A stretch of 64,000 nucleotides of DNA from Tritrichomonas musculus. Taxonomy: Eukaryota > Parabasalia > Tritrichomonadida > Tritrichomonadidae. The first letter of the stretch is position 1. Every line of letters begins with the position of its first letter. The position numbers and the translations under genes were made by a program. The notes under the pieces are model-generated. The model had not been told where the DNA came from, searched no databases, and saw only the letters and a program-made list of their open reading frames with translations. The stretch spans positions 7,727,501 to 7,791,500 of the forward strand of contig JAPFFF010000005.1 of assembly GCA_039105265.1 (NCBI GenBank). Direction: 5' to 3'. This document shows positions 1 to 10,665 of this stretch, in pieces.

Positions 1-3000
1 TGCACGAAGTGTGATGCAACAACACCAACTCAGTGCGCAGAATGTGATACCGCTAATGGATGGACACTCAACCAACAAACATTCGTATGTGAATCAAGCA
101 CACCATCACAAATAGTTTGCGCAGATACAGAAGCAAGTGCACAAAACTGCTGCACAGATCAACACTGCACGAAGTGTGATGCAACAACACCAACTCAGTG
201 CGCAGAATGTGATACCGCTAATGGATGGACACTCAACCAACAAACATTCGCATGTGAATCAAGTACACCATCACAAATAGTTTGCGCAGATACAGAAGCA
301 AGTGCACAAAACTGCTGCACAGATCAACACTGCACGAAGTGTGATGCAACAACACCAACTCAGTGCGCAGAATGTGATACCGCTAATGGATGGACACTCA
401 ACCAACAAACATTCGCATGTGAATCAAGTACACCATCACAAATAGTTTGCGCAGATACAGAAGCAAGTGCACAAAACTGCTGCACAGATCAACACTGCAC
501 GAAGTGTGATGCAACAACACCAACTCAGTGCGCAGAATGTGATACCGCTAATGGATGGACACTCAACCAACAAACATTCGCATGTGAATCAAGTACACCA
601 TCACAAATAGTTTGCGCAGATACAGAAGCAAGTGCACAAAACTGCTGCACAGATCAACACTGCACGAAGTGTGATGCAACAACACCAACTCAGTGCGCAG
701 AATGTGATACCGCTAATGGATGGACACTCAACCAACAAACATTCGTATGTGAATCAAGCACACCATCACAAATAGTTTGCGCAGATACAGAAGCAAGTGC
801 ACAAAACTGCTGCACAGATCAACACTGCACGAAGTGTGATGCAACAACACCAACTCAGTGCGCAGAATGTGATACCGCTAATGGATGGACACTCAACCAA
901 CAAACATTCGTATGTGAATCAAGCACACCATCACAAATAGTTTGCGCAGATACAGAAGCAAGTGCACAAAACTGCTGCACAGATCAACACTGCACGAAGT
1001 GTGATGCAACAACACCAACTCAGTGCGCAGAATGTGATACCGCTAATGGATGGACACTCAACCAACAAACATTCGTATGTGAATCAAGTACACCATCACA
1101 AATAGTTTGCGCAGATACAGAAGCAAGTGCACAAAACTGCTGCACAGATCAACACTGCACGAAGTGTGATGCAACAACACCAACTCAGTGCGCAGAATGT
1201 GATACCGCTAATGGATGGACACTCAACCAACAAACATTCGCATGTGAATCAAGTACACCATCACAAATAGTTTGCGCAGATACAGAAGCAAGTGCACAAA
1301 ACTGCTGCACAGATCAACACTGCACGAAGTGTGATGCAACAACACCAACTCAGTGCGCAGAATGTGATACCGCTAATGGATGGACACTCAACCAACAAAC
1401 ATTCGCATGTGAATCAAGTACACCATCACAAATAGTTTGCGCAGATACAGAAGCAAGTGCACAAAACTGCTGCACAGATCAACACTGCACGAAGTGTGAT
1501 GCAACAACACCAACTCAGTGCGCAGAATGTGATACCGCTAATGGATGGACACTCAACCAACAAACATTCGCATGTGAATCAAGCACACCATCACAAATAG
1601 TTTGCGCAGATACAGAAGCAAGTGCACAAAACTGCTGCACAGATCAACACTGCACGAAGTGTGATGCAACAACACCAACTCAGTGCGCAGAATGTGATAC
1701 CGCTAATGGATGGACACTCAACCAACAAACATTCGTATGTGAATCAAGCACACCATCACAAATAGTTTGCGCAGATACAGAAGCAAGTGCACAAAACTGC
1801 TGCACAGATCAACACTGCACGAAGTGTGATGCAACAACACCAACTCAGTGCGCAGAATGTGATACCGCTAATGGATGGACACTCAACCAACAAACATTCG
1901 TATGTGAATCAAGCACACCATCACAAATAGTTTGCGCAGATACAGAAGCAAGTGCACAAAACTGCTGCACAGATCAACACTGCACGAAGTGTGATGCAAC
2001 AACACCAACTCAGTGCGCAGAATGTGATACCGCTAATGGATGGACACTCAACCAACAAACATTCGCATGTGAATCAAGCACACCATCACAAATAGTTTGC
2101 GCAGATACAGAAGCAAGTGCACAAAACTGCTGCACAGATCAACACTGCACGAAGTGTGATGCAACAACACCAACTCAGTGCGCAGAATGTGATACCGCTA
2201 ATGGATGGACACTCAACCAACAAACATTCGCATGTGAATCAAGCACACCATCACAAATAGTTTGCGCAGATACAGAAGCAAGTGCACAAAACTGCTGCAC
2301 AGATCAACACTGCACGAAGTGTGATGCAACAACACCAACTCAGTGCGCAGAATGTGATACCGCTAATGGATGGACACTCAACCAACAAACATTCGTATGT
2401 GAATCAAGCACACCATCACAAATAGTTTGCGCAGATACAGAAGCAAGTGCACAAAACTGCTGCACAGATCAACACTGCACGAAGTGTGATGCAACAACAC
2501 CAACTCAGTGCGCAGAATGTGATACCGCTAATGGATGGACACTCAACCAACAAACATTCGCATGTGAATCAAGCACACCATCACAAATAGTTTGCGCAGA
2601 TACAGAAGCAAGTGCACAAAACTGCTGCACAGATCAACACTGCACGAAGTGTGATGCAACAACACCAACTCAGTGCGCAGAATGTGATACCGCTAATGGA
2701 TGGACACTCAACCAACAAACATTCGTATGTGAATCAAGCACACCATCACAAATAGTTTGCGCAGATACAGAAGCAAGTGCACAAAACTGCTGCACAGATC
2801 AACACTGCACGAAGTGTGATGCAACAACACCAACTCAGTGCGCAGAATGTGATACCGCTAATGGATGGACACTCAACCAACAAACATTCGTATGTGAATC
2901 AAGCACACCATCACAAATAGTTTGCGCAGATACAGAAGCAAGTGCACAAAACTGCTGCACAGATCAACACTGCACGAAGTGTGATGCAACAACACCAACT

Positions 3001-5868
3001 CAGTGCGCAGAATGTGATACCGCTAATGGATGGACACTCAACCAACAAACATTCGCATGTGAATCAAGCACACCATCACAAATAGTTTGCGCAGATACAG
3101 AAGCAAGTGCACAAAACTGCTGCACAGATCAACACTGCACGAAGTGTGATGCAACAACACCAACTCAGTGCGCAGAATGTGATACCGCTAATGGATGGAC
3201 ACTCAACCAACAAACATTCGTATGTGAATCAAGCACACCATCACAAATAGTTTGCGCAGATACAGAAGCAAGTGCACAAAACTGCTGCACAGATCAACAC
3301 TGCACGAAGTGTGATGCAACAACACCAACTCAGTGCGCAGAATGTGATACCGCTAATGGATGGACACTCAACCAACAAACATTCGCATGTGAATCAAGCA
3401 CACCATCACAAATAGTTTGCGCAGATACAGAAGCAAGTGCACAAAACTGCTGCACAGATCAACACTGCACGAAGTGTGATGCAACAACACCAACTCAGTG
3501 CGCAGAATGTGATACCGCTAATGGATGGACACTCAACCAACAAACATTCGTATGTGAATCAAGCACACCATCACAAATAGTTTGCGCAGATACAGAAGCA
3601 AGTGCACAAAACTGCTGCACAGATCAACACTGCACGAAGTGTGATGCAACAACACCAACTCAGTGCGCAGAATGTGATACCGCTAATGGATGGACACTCA
3701 ACCAACAAACATTCGTATGTGAATCAAGCACACCATCACAAATAGTTTGCGCAGATACAGAAGCAAGTGCACAAAACTGCTGCACAGATCAACACTGCAC
3801 GAAGTGTGATGCAACAACACCAACTCAGTGCGCAGAATGTGATACCGCTAATGGATGGACACTCAACCAACAAACATTCGCATGTGAATCAAGCACACCA
3901 TCACAAATAGTTTGCGCAGATACAGAAGCAAGTGCACAAAACTGCTGCACAGATCAACACTGCACGAAGTGTGATGCAACAACACCAACTCAGTGCGCAG
4001 AATGTGATACCGCTAATGGATGGACACTCAACCAACAAACATTCGTATGTGAATCAAGCACACCATCACAAATAGTTTGCGCAGATACAGAAGCAAGTGC
4101 ACAAAACTGCTGCACAGATCAACACTGCACGAAGTGTGATGCAACAACACCAACTCAGTGCGCAGAATGTGATACCGCTAATGGATGGACACTCAACCAA
4201 CAAACATTCGTATGTGAATCAAGCACACCATCACAAATAGTTTGCGCAGATACAGAAGCAAGTGCACAAAACTGCTGCACAGATCAACACTGCACGAAGT
4301 GTGATGCAACAACACCAACTCAGTGCGCAGAATGTGATACCGCTAATGGATGGACACTCAACCAACAAACATTCGCATGTGAATCAAGCACACCATCACA
4401 AATAGTTTGCGCAGATACAGAAGCAAGTGCACAAAACTGCTGCACAGATCAACACTGCACGAAGTGTGATGCAACAACACCAACTCAGTGCGCAGAATGT
4501 GATACCGCTAATGGATGGACACTCAACCAACAAACATTCGTATGTGAATCAAGCACACCATCACAAATAGTTTGCGCAGATACAGAAGCAAGTGCACAAA
4601 ACTGCTGCACAGATCAACACTGCACGAAGTGTGATGCAACAACACCAACTCAGTGCGCAGAATGTGATACCGCTAATGGATGGACACTCAACCAACAAAC
4701 ATTCGCATGTGAATCAAGTACACCATCACAAATAGTTTGCGCAGATACAGAAGCAAGTGCACAAAACTGCTGCACAGATCAACACTGCACGAAGTGTGAT
4801 GCAACAACACCAACTCAGTGCGCAGAATGTGATACCGCTAATGGATGGACACTCAACCAACAAACATTCGTATGTGAATCAAGCACACCATCACAAATAG
4901 TTTGCGCAGATACAGAAGCAAGTGCACAAAACTGCTGCACAGATCAACACTGCACGAAGTGTGATGCAACAACACCAACTCAGTGCGCAGAATGTGATAC
5001 CGCTAATGGATGGACACTCAACCAACAAACATTCGTATGTGAATCAAGCACACCATCACAAATAGTTTGCGCAGATACAGAAGCAAGTGCACAAAACTGC
5101 TGCACAGATCAACACTGCACGAAGTGTGATGCAACAACACCAACTCAGTGCGCAGAATGTGATACCGCTAATGGATGGACACTCAACCAACAAACATTCG
5201 CATGTGAATCAAGCACACCATCACAAATAGTTTGCGCAGATACAGAAGCAAGTGCACAAAACTGCTGCACAGATCAACACTGCACGAAGTGTGATGCAAC
5301 AACACCAACTCAGTGCGCAGAATGTGATACCGCTAATGGATGGACACTCAACCAACAAACATTCGTATGTGAATCAAGCACACCATCACAAATAGTTTGC
5401 GCAGATACAGAAGCAAGTGCACAAAACTGCTGCACAGATCAACACTGCACGAAGTGTGATGCAACAACACCAACTCAGTGCGCAGAATGTGATACCGCTA
5501 ATGGATGGACACTCAACCAACAAACATTCGCATGTGAATCAAGCACACCATCACAAATAGTTTGCGCAGATACAGAAGCAAGTGCACAAAACTGCTGCAC
5601 AGATCAACACTGCACGAAGTGTGATGCAACAACACCAACTCAGTGCGCAGAATGTGATACCGCTAATGGATGGACACTCAACCAACAAACATTCGTATGT
5701 GAATCAAGCACACCATCACAAATAGTTTGCGCAGATACAGAAGCAAGTGCACAAAACTGCTGCACAGATCAACACTGCACGAAGTGTGATGCAACAACAC
5801 CAACTCAGTGCGCAGAATGTGATACCGCTAATGGATGGACACTCAACCAACAAACATTCGCATGTGAA
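1..5868 (+). repeat. 165-bp in-frame tandem repeat array, 35 full units plus a partial 36th
   Basis: Units start at 1 + 165k (k = 0 to 35); the last diverges from the consensus after about 5868. Within the array only two positions vary by eye: the codon GTA/GCA (Val/Ala, unit residue 29) and a silent AGC/AGT Ser codon (unit residue 33). Ala units, counting from 1, are 2-4, 8-10, 13, 14, 16, 19, 21, 24, 27, 29, 32, 34 and 36. AGT units are 2-4, 7-9 and 29. The array runs off the left edge, so its total size is unknown. Confidence 0.95.
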
Positions 5869-8112
5869 TCATCTTATTCTCAATCTGATTATCAAGAAAC
5901 AATTTCTGATTCAAGTGAACAAGGTATATCATATGATTCAAATATAATAGAATTCTCATCTGAATCAAATGAACAAGAATTTTCATCTCTTCAAGTTGAA
6001 GACAAAACAAGTGATGAACCATCAAATTCTAATCCAGCCGAAATTACAACATCTGAATCTCCATCATTTGGACAATGTGGTCCAAATGCTCCCATTGGAT
6101 GTAAAATTTGCAGTCCTACAAATCCTTCTCAATGCTTTGCTTGCGATACAGAATTACTATTTAATGAAACAGTCAATAGCAATGGCCTTTGTCAATGCAT
6201 AAACAATACATATTCGATTGAAAATGGACAGTGCAGGCTTGAAACGACAAGATGTGCTCAATCTGCAATTGATTTTGGATGCTCTCGATGCTATCTTTAT
6301 GATAATACAGTTTGTGCACAATGCGATATATATAAGGGCTTTAACAAAGATCCAAAAGATAATAAATGTGAATGCACAAATTCAGACTTTAACGTTTCAA
6401 ATGGAGTTTGCATTGAATTGTACGTTCCTTGCCAATGGGGAACATCTACTCCTATTGATGGGTGCACTTTATGCCACAGCCGTCGTCCATCTCAATGCAC
6501 AGAATGTGATACTTCTAAAGGATTTGCTTTAAATAATGTCAATCATCAATGTGAATGCCAGAATGGATACGTTGTTAATGGAGGTTCATGCACTCCACCC
6601 ACAGAATCTGGTTGTAATCAAACAGGAATGATTGGTTGCATTAAATGTACAGAAGGCAATGTTAATGAATGCCAGACTTGCGATATAACTAAAGGATTCA
6701 AATTAAATGATGGCAAATGCGAATGCTCTGTAGCAGGATATATTGTAAATGATAATGGAATATGCGTTCCACCAGCTGATAACTTATGTTGGGCAAACGT
6801 TTCAATTCCAGGATGTGTTATTTGCAGTGAAACTGTTCACAATCAATGCTCATTTTGCGATACATCACTTCATTTCTCCCAGAACCCAGTCAATGGCTTT
6901 TGCCAATGTGAAAGCCCATATTCATTGAGAGTTGATGGAAAATGCTCAGATTATGAGTTACCTGTTGATGATACTCTTGATGATTTTGATGATTTTGATG
7001 ATGTCAAAGAAGTGCCAGATGGATATATAAAACCTGGCGATGCTGAAAAGTCTAATACTTTAATTGTTAATACAGATAAATTTGATGAATCAGAAAGCTA
7101 TGATAAATATAAACTTTATGAAACTGCAGTCAAACCAGATATTACAAACATTGAAATTTATAATAATGATTTGGATAATGTCCAATTAGCAATCAACAAT
7201 AGGAAAGACGAGCCACTCAATATATCAATAGTTTCAGAACAAGAAATTCAACTTGAAACTTCAGACAGCAACTTCCCTCTCAATCTTCCAGAAAATGCTC
7301 AGAGAATTTCGATCAATGTAAAAGAAGGAAATTCAGATTTGAAGATAGGATCAACTGAAAATAGTGACAATGTTAATCTTGGTAATATTTCTATTTCATC
7401 AAATAAGATTTTAACTTTGGAGCCTATGACAAATGTTGTTTTAGCGGTTATTAACTTCTTTGGTTCTAATAGCCAAGTTAAAGTTACAAAAGGTGAAAAT
7501 TCTAATGCAACAGTAGCAGCAAGTAAGGTTTATGTTCAAAAAGGTTCAAAGCCTGAATTAACAAATGTTGAAATCAGAGATGAATTGAGCATGGCTCCCT
7601 ACTCAGTATTGAAGATTAATACAGGAGTTAATTTCGCTTCTGCCTTATTCAAGATATTCAAAGATAATCATTCCCAACCAGTTACAGCAAATTACTTCGA
7701 TTTTGATGGCAAAACAATTGAACAATCACCAAGATCAATTCAAGTTTTAGAAATGATCGAAAATAAATATCTTGATGATGCCGATGATAAAATTATCATA
7801 ATTCATGCTCCAGCTAGTCAATTTAATGATACAATGTGCAAAGAATGGGCTAATAGCGTTGAAGGAGGCAAAGGTGAATGTGTCGAAAATGATAGAAACA
7901 ATGGTGGAGATAATTCAGTTTATGCTTATAAAACTGATACTGGTAAACCACCAAAGGATAAAGGTTTGTCTGCTGGTGCAATTGCTGGTATTGTTATTGC
8001 TTGCGTTGTAGTTGTTGCAGCTATCATTGCTCTTCTTGTTTACTTCCTTGTTATCAAGAAGAAAAATCAATCAACAACTTCAACGCAAGGCGACTCCTCA
8101 ATCGCAATCTAA
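1..8112 (+). CDS. Giant Cys-rich repeat type I surface membrane protein (5' end outside window)
   Basis: Reading frame 1 is open from the window edge to a TAA at 8110, giving 2703 visible residues; the start and signal peptide lie to the left. Order of parts: about 35.5 copies of a 55-residue unit with eight Cys, including CTKC and CAEC pairs (residues 1-1956); a Ser/Glu-rich linker (about 1957-2020); five degenerate ~60-residue modules that keep the CxxC pattern (about 2023-2318); an acidic stretch rich in DDFDD (about 2320-2340); a ~300-residue unique region with few Cys; a membrane span starting SAGAIAGIVI (about 2658-2685); and an 18-residue tail beginning KKKNQ. CxxC-rich, furin-like or VSP-like ectodomains on one membrane span are known surface proteins of trichomonads and diplomonads. 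A role in adhesion or as a variable coat is inference. The Gly/Ala start of the span resembles trichomonad surface proteins. The membrane topology is clear; the ligand is unknown. Confidence 0.85.
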   Translation, partial: CTKCDATTPTQCAECDTANGWTLNQQTFVCESSTPSQIVCADTEASAQNCCTDQHCTKCDATTPTQCAECDTANGWTLNQQTFACESSTPSQIVCADTEASAQNCCTDQHCTKCDATTPTQCAECDTANGWTLNQQTFACESSTPSQIVCADTEASAQNCCTDQHCTKCDATTPTQCAECDTANGWTLNQQTFACESSTPSQIVCADTEASAQNCCTDQHCTKCDATTPTQCAECDTANGWTLNQQTFVCESSTPSQIVCADTEASAQNCCTDQHCTKCDATTPTQCAECDTANGWTLNQQTFVCESSTPSQIVCADTEASAQNCCTDQHCTKCDATTPTQCAECDTANGWTLNQQTFVCESSTPSQIVCADTEASAQNCCTDQHCTKCDATTPTQCAECDTANGWTLNQQTFACESSTPSQIVCADTEASAQNCCTDQHCTKCDATTPTQCAECDTANGWTLNQQTFACESSTPSQIVCADTEASAQNCCTDQHCTKCDATTPTQCAECDTANGWTLNQQTFACESSTPSQIVCADTEASAQNCCTDQHCTKCDATTPTQCAECDTANGWTLNQQTFVCESSTPSQIVCADTEASAQNCCTDQHCTKCDATTPTQCAECDTANGWTLNQQTFVCESSTPSQIVCADTEASAQNCCTDQHCTKCDATTPTQCAECDTANGWTLNQQTFACESSTPSQIVCADTEASAQNCCTDQHCTKCDATTPTQCAECDTANGWTLNQQTFACESSTPSQIVCADTEASAQNCCTDQHCTKCDATTPTQCAECDTANGWTLNQQTFVCESSTPSQIVCADTEASAQNCCTDQHCTKCDATTPTQCAECDTANGWTLNQQTFACESSTPSQIVCADTEASAQNCCTDQHCTKCDATTPTQCAECDTANGWTLNQQTFVCESSTPSQIVCADTEASAQNCCTDQHCTKCDATTPTQCAECDTANGWTLNQQTFVCESSTPSQIVCADTEASAQNCCTDQHCTKCDATTPTQCAECDTANGWTLNQQTFACESSTPSQIVCADTEASAQNCCTDQHCTKCDATTPTQCAECDTANGWTLNQQTFVCESSTPSQIVCADTEASAQNCCTDQHCTKCDATTPTQCAECDTANGWTLNQQTFACESSTPSQIVCADTEASAQNCCTDQHCTKCDATTPTQCAECDTANGWTLNQQTFVCESSTPSQIVCADTEASAQNCCTDQHCTKCDATTPTQCAECDTANGWTLNQQTFVCESSTPSQIVCADTEASAQNCCTDQHCTKCDATTPTQCAECDTANGWTLNQQTFACESSTPSQIVCADTEASAQNCCTDQHCTKCDATTPTQCAECDTANGWTLNQQTFVCESSTPSQIVCADTEASAQNCCTDQHCTKCDATTPTQCAECDTANGWTLNQQTFVCESSTPSQIVCADTEASAQNCCTDQHCTKCDATTPTQCAECDTANGWTLNQQTFACESSTPSQIVCADTEASAQNCCTDQHCTKCDATTPTQCAECDTANGWTLNQQTFVCESSTPSQIVCADTEASAQNCCTDQHCTKCDATTPTQCAECDTANGWTLNQQTFACESSTPSQIVCADTEASAQNCCTDQHCTKCDATTPTQCAECDTANGWTLNQQTFVCESSTPSQIVCADTEASAQNCCTDQHCTKCDATTPTQCAECDTANGWTLNQQTFVCESSTPSQIVCADTEASAQNCCTDQHCTKCDATTPTQCAECDTANGWTLNQQTFACESSTPSQIVCADTEASAQNCCTDQHCTKCDATTPTQCAECDTANGWTLNQQTFVCESSTPSQIVCADTEASAQNCCTDQHCTKCDATTPTQCAECDTANGWTLNQQTFACESSTPSQIVCADTEASAQNCCTDQHCTKCDATTPTQCAECDTANGWTLNQQTFVCESSTPSQIVCADTEASAQNCCTDQHCTKCDATTPTQCAECDTANGWTLNQQTFACESSYSQSDYQETISDSSEQGISYDSNIIEFSSESNEQEFSSLQVEDKTSDEPSNSNPAEITTSESPSFGQCGPNAPIGCKICSPTNPSQCFACDTELLFNETVNSNGLCQCINNTYSIENGQCRLETTRCAQSAIDFGCSRCYLYDNTVCAQCDIYKGFNKDPKDNKCECTNSDFNVSNGVCIELYVPCQWGTSTPIDGCTLCHSRRPSQCTECDTSKGFALNNVNHQCECQNGYVVNGGSCTPPTESGCNQTGMIGCIKCTEGNVNECQTCDITKGFKLNDGKCECSVAGYIVNDNGICVPPADNLCWANVSIPGCVICSETVHNQCSFCDTSLHFSQNPVNGFCQCESPYSLRVDGKCSDYELPVDDTLDDFDDFDDVKEVPDGYIKPGDAEKSNTLIVNTDKFDESESYDKYKLYETAVKPDITNIEIYNNDLDNVQLAINNRKDEPLNISIVSEQEIQLETSDSNFPLNLPENAQRISINVKEGNSDLKIGSTENSDNVNLGNISISSNKILTLEPMTNVVLAVINFFGSNSQVKVTKGENSNATVAASKVYVQKGSKPELTNVEIRDELSMAPYSVLKINTGVNFASALFKIFKDNHSQPVTANYFDFDGKTIEQSPRSIQVLEMIENKYLDDADDKIIIIHAPASQFNDTMCKEWANSVEGGKGECVENDRNNGGDNSVYAYKTDTGKPPKDKGLSAGAIAGIVIACVVVVAAIIALLVYFLVIKKKNQSTTSTQGDSSIAI

Positions 8113-8567
8113 TTTTATTAATCATTTTTCATATAATTATTATCAGTTATTTATATTTTTTTATCAAGAAAAATAAAAATAATTGATTTGAATTTATAAA
8201 AATTGTATTATAATAAATCTTTGAATATTATTTCGGTGTAAATAAGTCTTTTTAATAAAATTCTCCTAAATTTCAAAGGTTTTGGCTTATTTTCAAACAA
8301 ATATTTATTCGATAAAATAGGGGGAAAGGCTTGTTTTTTGAATGAAACGTCGCGTGACTTAAGCTCAGAAGAAACTGGATTTATTTGCCTATATTTATAT
8401 AAAGGAGTGGCTCATACAGCCTCAGTATTTTCTATTCTATTATTTTGTCTAAAGAAAATATTATTTTTTATATCACATATCATCATAAATAACAACTTTT
8501 TGAAAATTTTATTTATGTTTATATAATTTATTTTAAATATAATTATTAAATTGATTAAATATCTATC
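8113..8567. other. Intergenic, AT-rich
   Basis: This is the 3' flank of the surface-protein gene. A TAAA-type trichomonad poly(A) signal could lie in the first 120 bases, but no copy stands out. No supported gene is visible; the one open frame (8338-8526) has low-complexity, biased residues. Confidence 0.5.
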
Positions 8568-8624
8568 CTGTTATTATACGTGGTTTTCATCCACGGGATC
8601 GGGGTTCGACTCCCCGTGCCGGAA
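8568..8624 (+). pseudogene. 3' half of tRNA-Glu (anticodon TTC)
   Basis: The anticodon arm is perfect: CGTGG 8579-8583, loop TTTTCAT 8584-8590, CCACG 8591-8595. The loop places TTC at positions 34-36, which reads Glu codons. A five-base variable region follows, then a perfect T arm (CGGGG 8600-8604, loop TTCGACT, CCCCG 8612-8616) that contains an exact B box, then the 3' acceptor strand TGCCGGA 8617-8623 and discriminator A. The end of the D arm (TTATTATA, 8571-8578) may also be present. The matching 5' acceptor strand TCCGGCA and an A box are absent upstream, so this is a truncated tRNA, not a functional gene. It could mark the edge of an insertion or rearrangement. Confidence 0.75.
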
Positions 8625-8736
8625 AGTTTGTTTAAGAACAGTTTTTAAAAAATTGTTCTGAAATAAGTAAAAAATCATTCATCTTTGTCAAATCAGTAAG
8701 TTGCATCTTTCTATATGTAAATTCGTTTTGCATGCT

Positions 8737-8921
8737 TGTTCTTGAGTGCCTTGATTGTGAAACATTCATGCGATCAATAGTTCTGGAACAAGCATATTAT
8801 GGCTCTTGAATCTAAAATTGCCATAAAAATCGAAGAATGTTTGGAAATTAAAAGATCATCTCGAAGCCTAGGTTGTGAAGCTCCCTTCAGAAGAGTTTCA
8901 CAATCAAGGCACTCAAGAACA
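8737..8921. repeat. 27-bp perfect inverted repeat with 131-bp spacer
   Basis: Bases 8737-8763 (starting TGTTCTTGAGTGCC) are the exact reverse complement of 8895-8921. A shorter nested inverted pair, ATGCTTGTTC at 8732-8741 and GAACAAGCAT at 8786-8795, lies in the same block, and a short direct repeat AAGCTCCCT-x-CAGAAGA occurs near 8879 and 8930. It could be a hairpin-forming element, a MITE remnant or a transcribed foldback. No coding function is supported. Confidence 0.75.
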
Positions 8922-10595
8922 AATTAAACAAAGCTCCCTGCAGAAGAACCACGCAACCTGATTCATGATGCCAAGAATAAAAATGGCGCAGTTTAAACAA
9001 GCTAAAAGGCCAATTATTAAAAGCTATGAAAAACTCATAAACGATCAAAATCGTATCAAAAAGTTCATGAACTTTTTGAATATATTTTCCAGACGCCTTT
9101 TTCATGATCTGGGTGGGTTAACTATAAAAAAATAAATTCTCTTTATATTGTGGATATAATATAAATGTTTAAAATAATATTTAAATTTTTGATCTTTTAT
9201 AAAATGGTTCCACCGATGCATCTATAAATGTAAATCTTTTATGGTATTAAATAATTCAATTTTTTGTGAATTTTAATTGATTTAAATATTCAAGCATCAT
9301 TAAGAATTTTTTCTGAGACAATGGAAAAACAATTTTTATTGATAAAACAAAATTTTTGCATAAAATTAAAAAGAATTTTAGTATATTTTAATTATTTTTA
9401 AATTTTTAATAAATAATAAATATATTTTTTTAATTTTATAATATTTATGCCACAAATATCCTAAGAAATATGAAAATCAATTTTTTTACTTGTTTACTTT
9501 CCGTTAAGAGTATTAGAAGAAAACTTAAAGCTTATTTCTTTATGGAAAAAGAGTTACAAAACGATAACCAACAAATTATAACAAATCAAATGTTTTCAAG
9601 TGGCCAGCAACTTCAAACGCTGTGTTTTTTATATTCTATTATTAATTCGAAACGTTAAACAATCTTTGAACCATGAATTTTTTCCAGCTAATAAATTATT
9701 TGAATGTTAACCAATTTCAAGAGTATTAAAACTTTACAAGGCCAACAACAATTAGGAAATTACTAATCATCGACTATTTGAAAAAAATCAAGAAAATTTA
9801 ATTGCACATAAAATTAATTACCTTGAATGTTTTAGTAATTAATTAAAATAATTGCATTTTAAATGTATTTTCCAAAAGATATTAATATTTTAAAATCAAC
9901 ATTTATTTGAGAACTTTTCTTTGATCTCAATATATGCTTTCAAAATATCAGAAAAAATAATATCGAATATTTCAATTAATTAAGAACAATTCTATGGATA
10001 TTTAATTTTGAAATAATACTAATTATATGCCATATCACATTTTATTTTTGCAAATATCTTATTTAAAATTTAATTAATTTATTATATACTATATTAATAA
10101 ATATGAATACAATCGATTATAGTTTTTACATTGCATTGTATATTGGTTTATTAATTATTAGATACAAAAACTTCACGTTAATTTCAAATCATTTCTCCGA
10201 TGCATTGGTGGAGCGTATTTCAGTTTTTAAGATATATATGATTAATCAGATTATAATATAATAAATATAATGATTATAATATTAAATATCAAATATTGAG
10301 CTAGATAAAATTCATTTTATCAAACATTTTTTAATAAAAATCGATTTTCGAAAAATATATACGATAAATTCAAAGGATGATAGTTTTAACAAAGTATTTA
10401 ATACATAACAAATATAACAAATTAGTTTAAAATATTATATGCTAATCCATCATCACGATATCAACAAATGATTCAAAATAAAAAAATGTATATTTACTTG
10501 ATTTAATTATTTTTCTCCCATTATTTTTGATTAATATAAATTATATTTCAAACCAATTTTGGAAATATTTATTTTTGAAAAAGATATTTTGAAAA
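8922..10595. other. Intergenic, about 1.7 kb, no gene seen
   Basis: Very AT-rich, with long A and T runs and stop codons in all frames. Nothing with coding character was found on either strand. Confidence 0.6.
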
Positions 10596-10626
10596 AATGT
10601 TTTTGTCAAAAATACGTTATTTAAGT

Positions 10627-10640
10627 TACCCCCCCCCCCC
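10627..10640 (+). other. Poly-C tract upstream of the UBR gene start
   Basis: Twelve consecutive C in otherwise AT-rich DNA, 26 bases before the preferred ATG. It could be promoter or 5' UTR; homopolymers of this length are also prone to length error in sequencing. Confidence 0.6.
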
Positions 10641-10665
10641 TTTTCAAGATAAAATTTTATTAAAA

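Noticed and set aside
8338-8526. 62-residue plus-strand frame after the surface-protein gene
   Set aside because: Residue bias follows base composition, with a Phe/Ile-rich end; no homologous look or start context.
8887-9105. 72-residue minus-strand frame
   Set aside because: It runs through one arm of the inverted repeat and is the kind of frame expected by chance.
10597-10665. Earlier ATG of the UBR gene
   Set aside because: It would encode a Pro run from a 12-C homopolymer, and the residues before 10666 do not look like family sequence.
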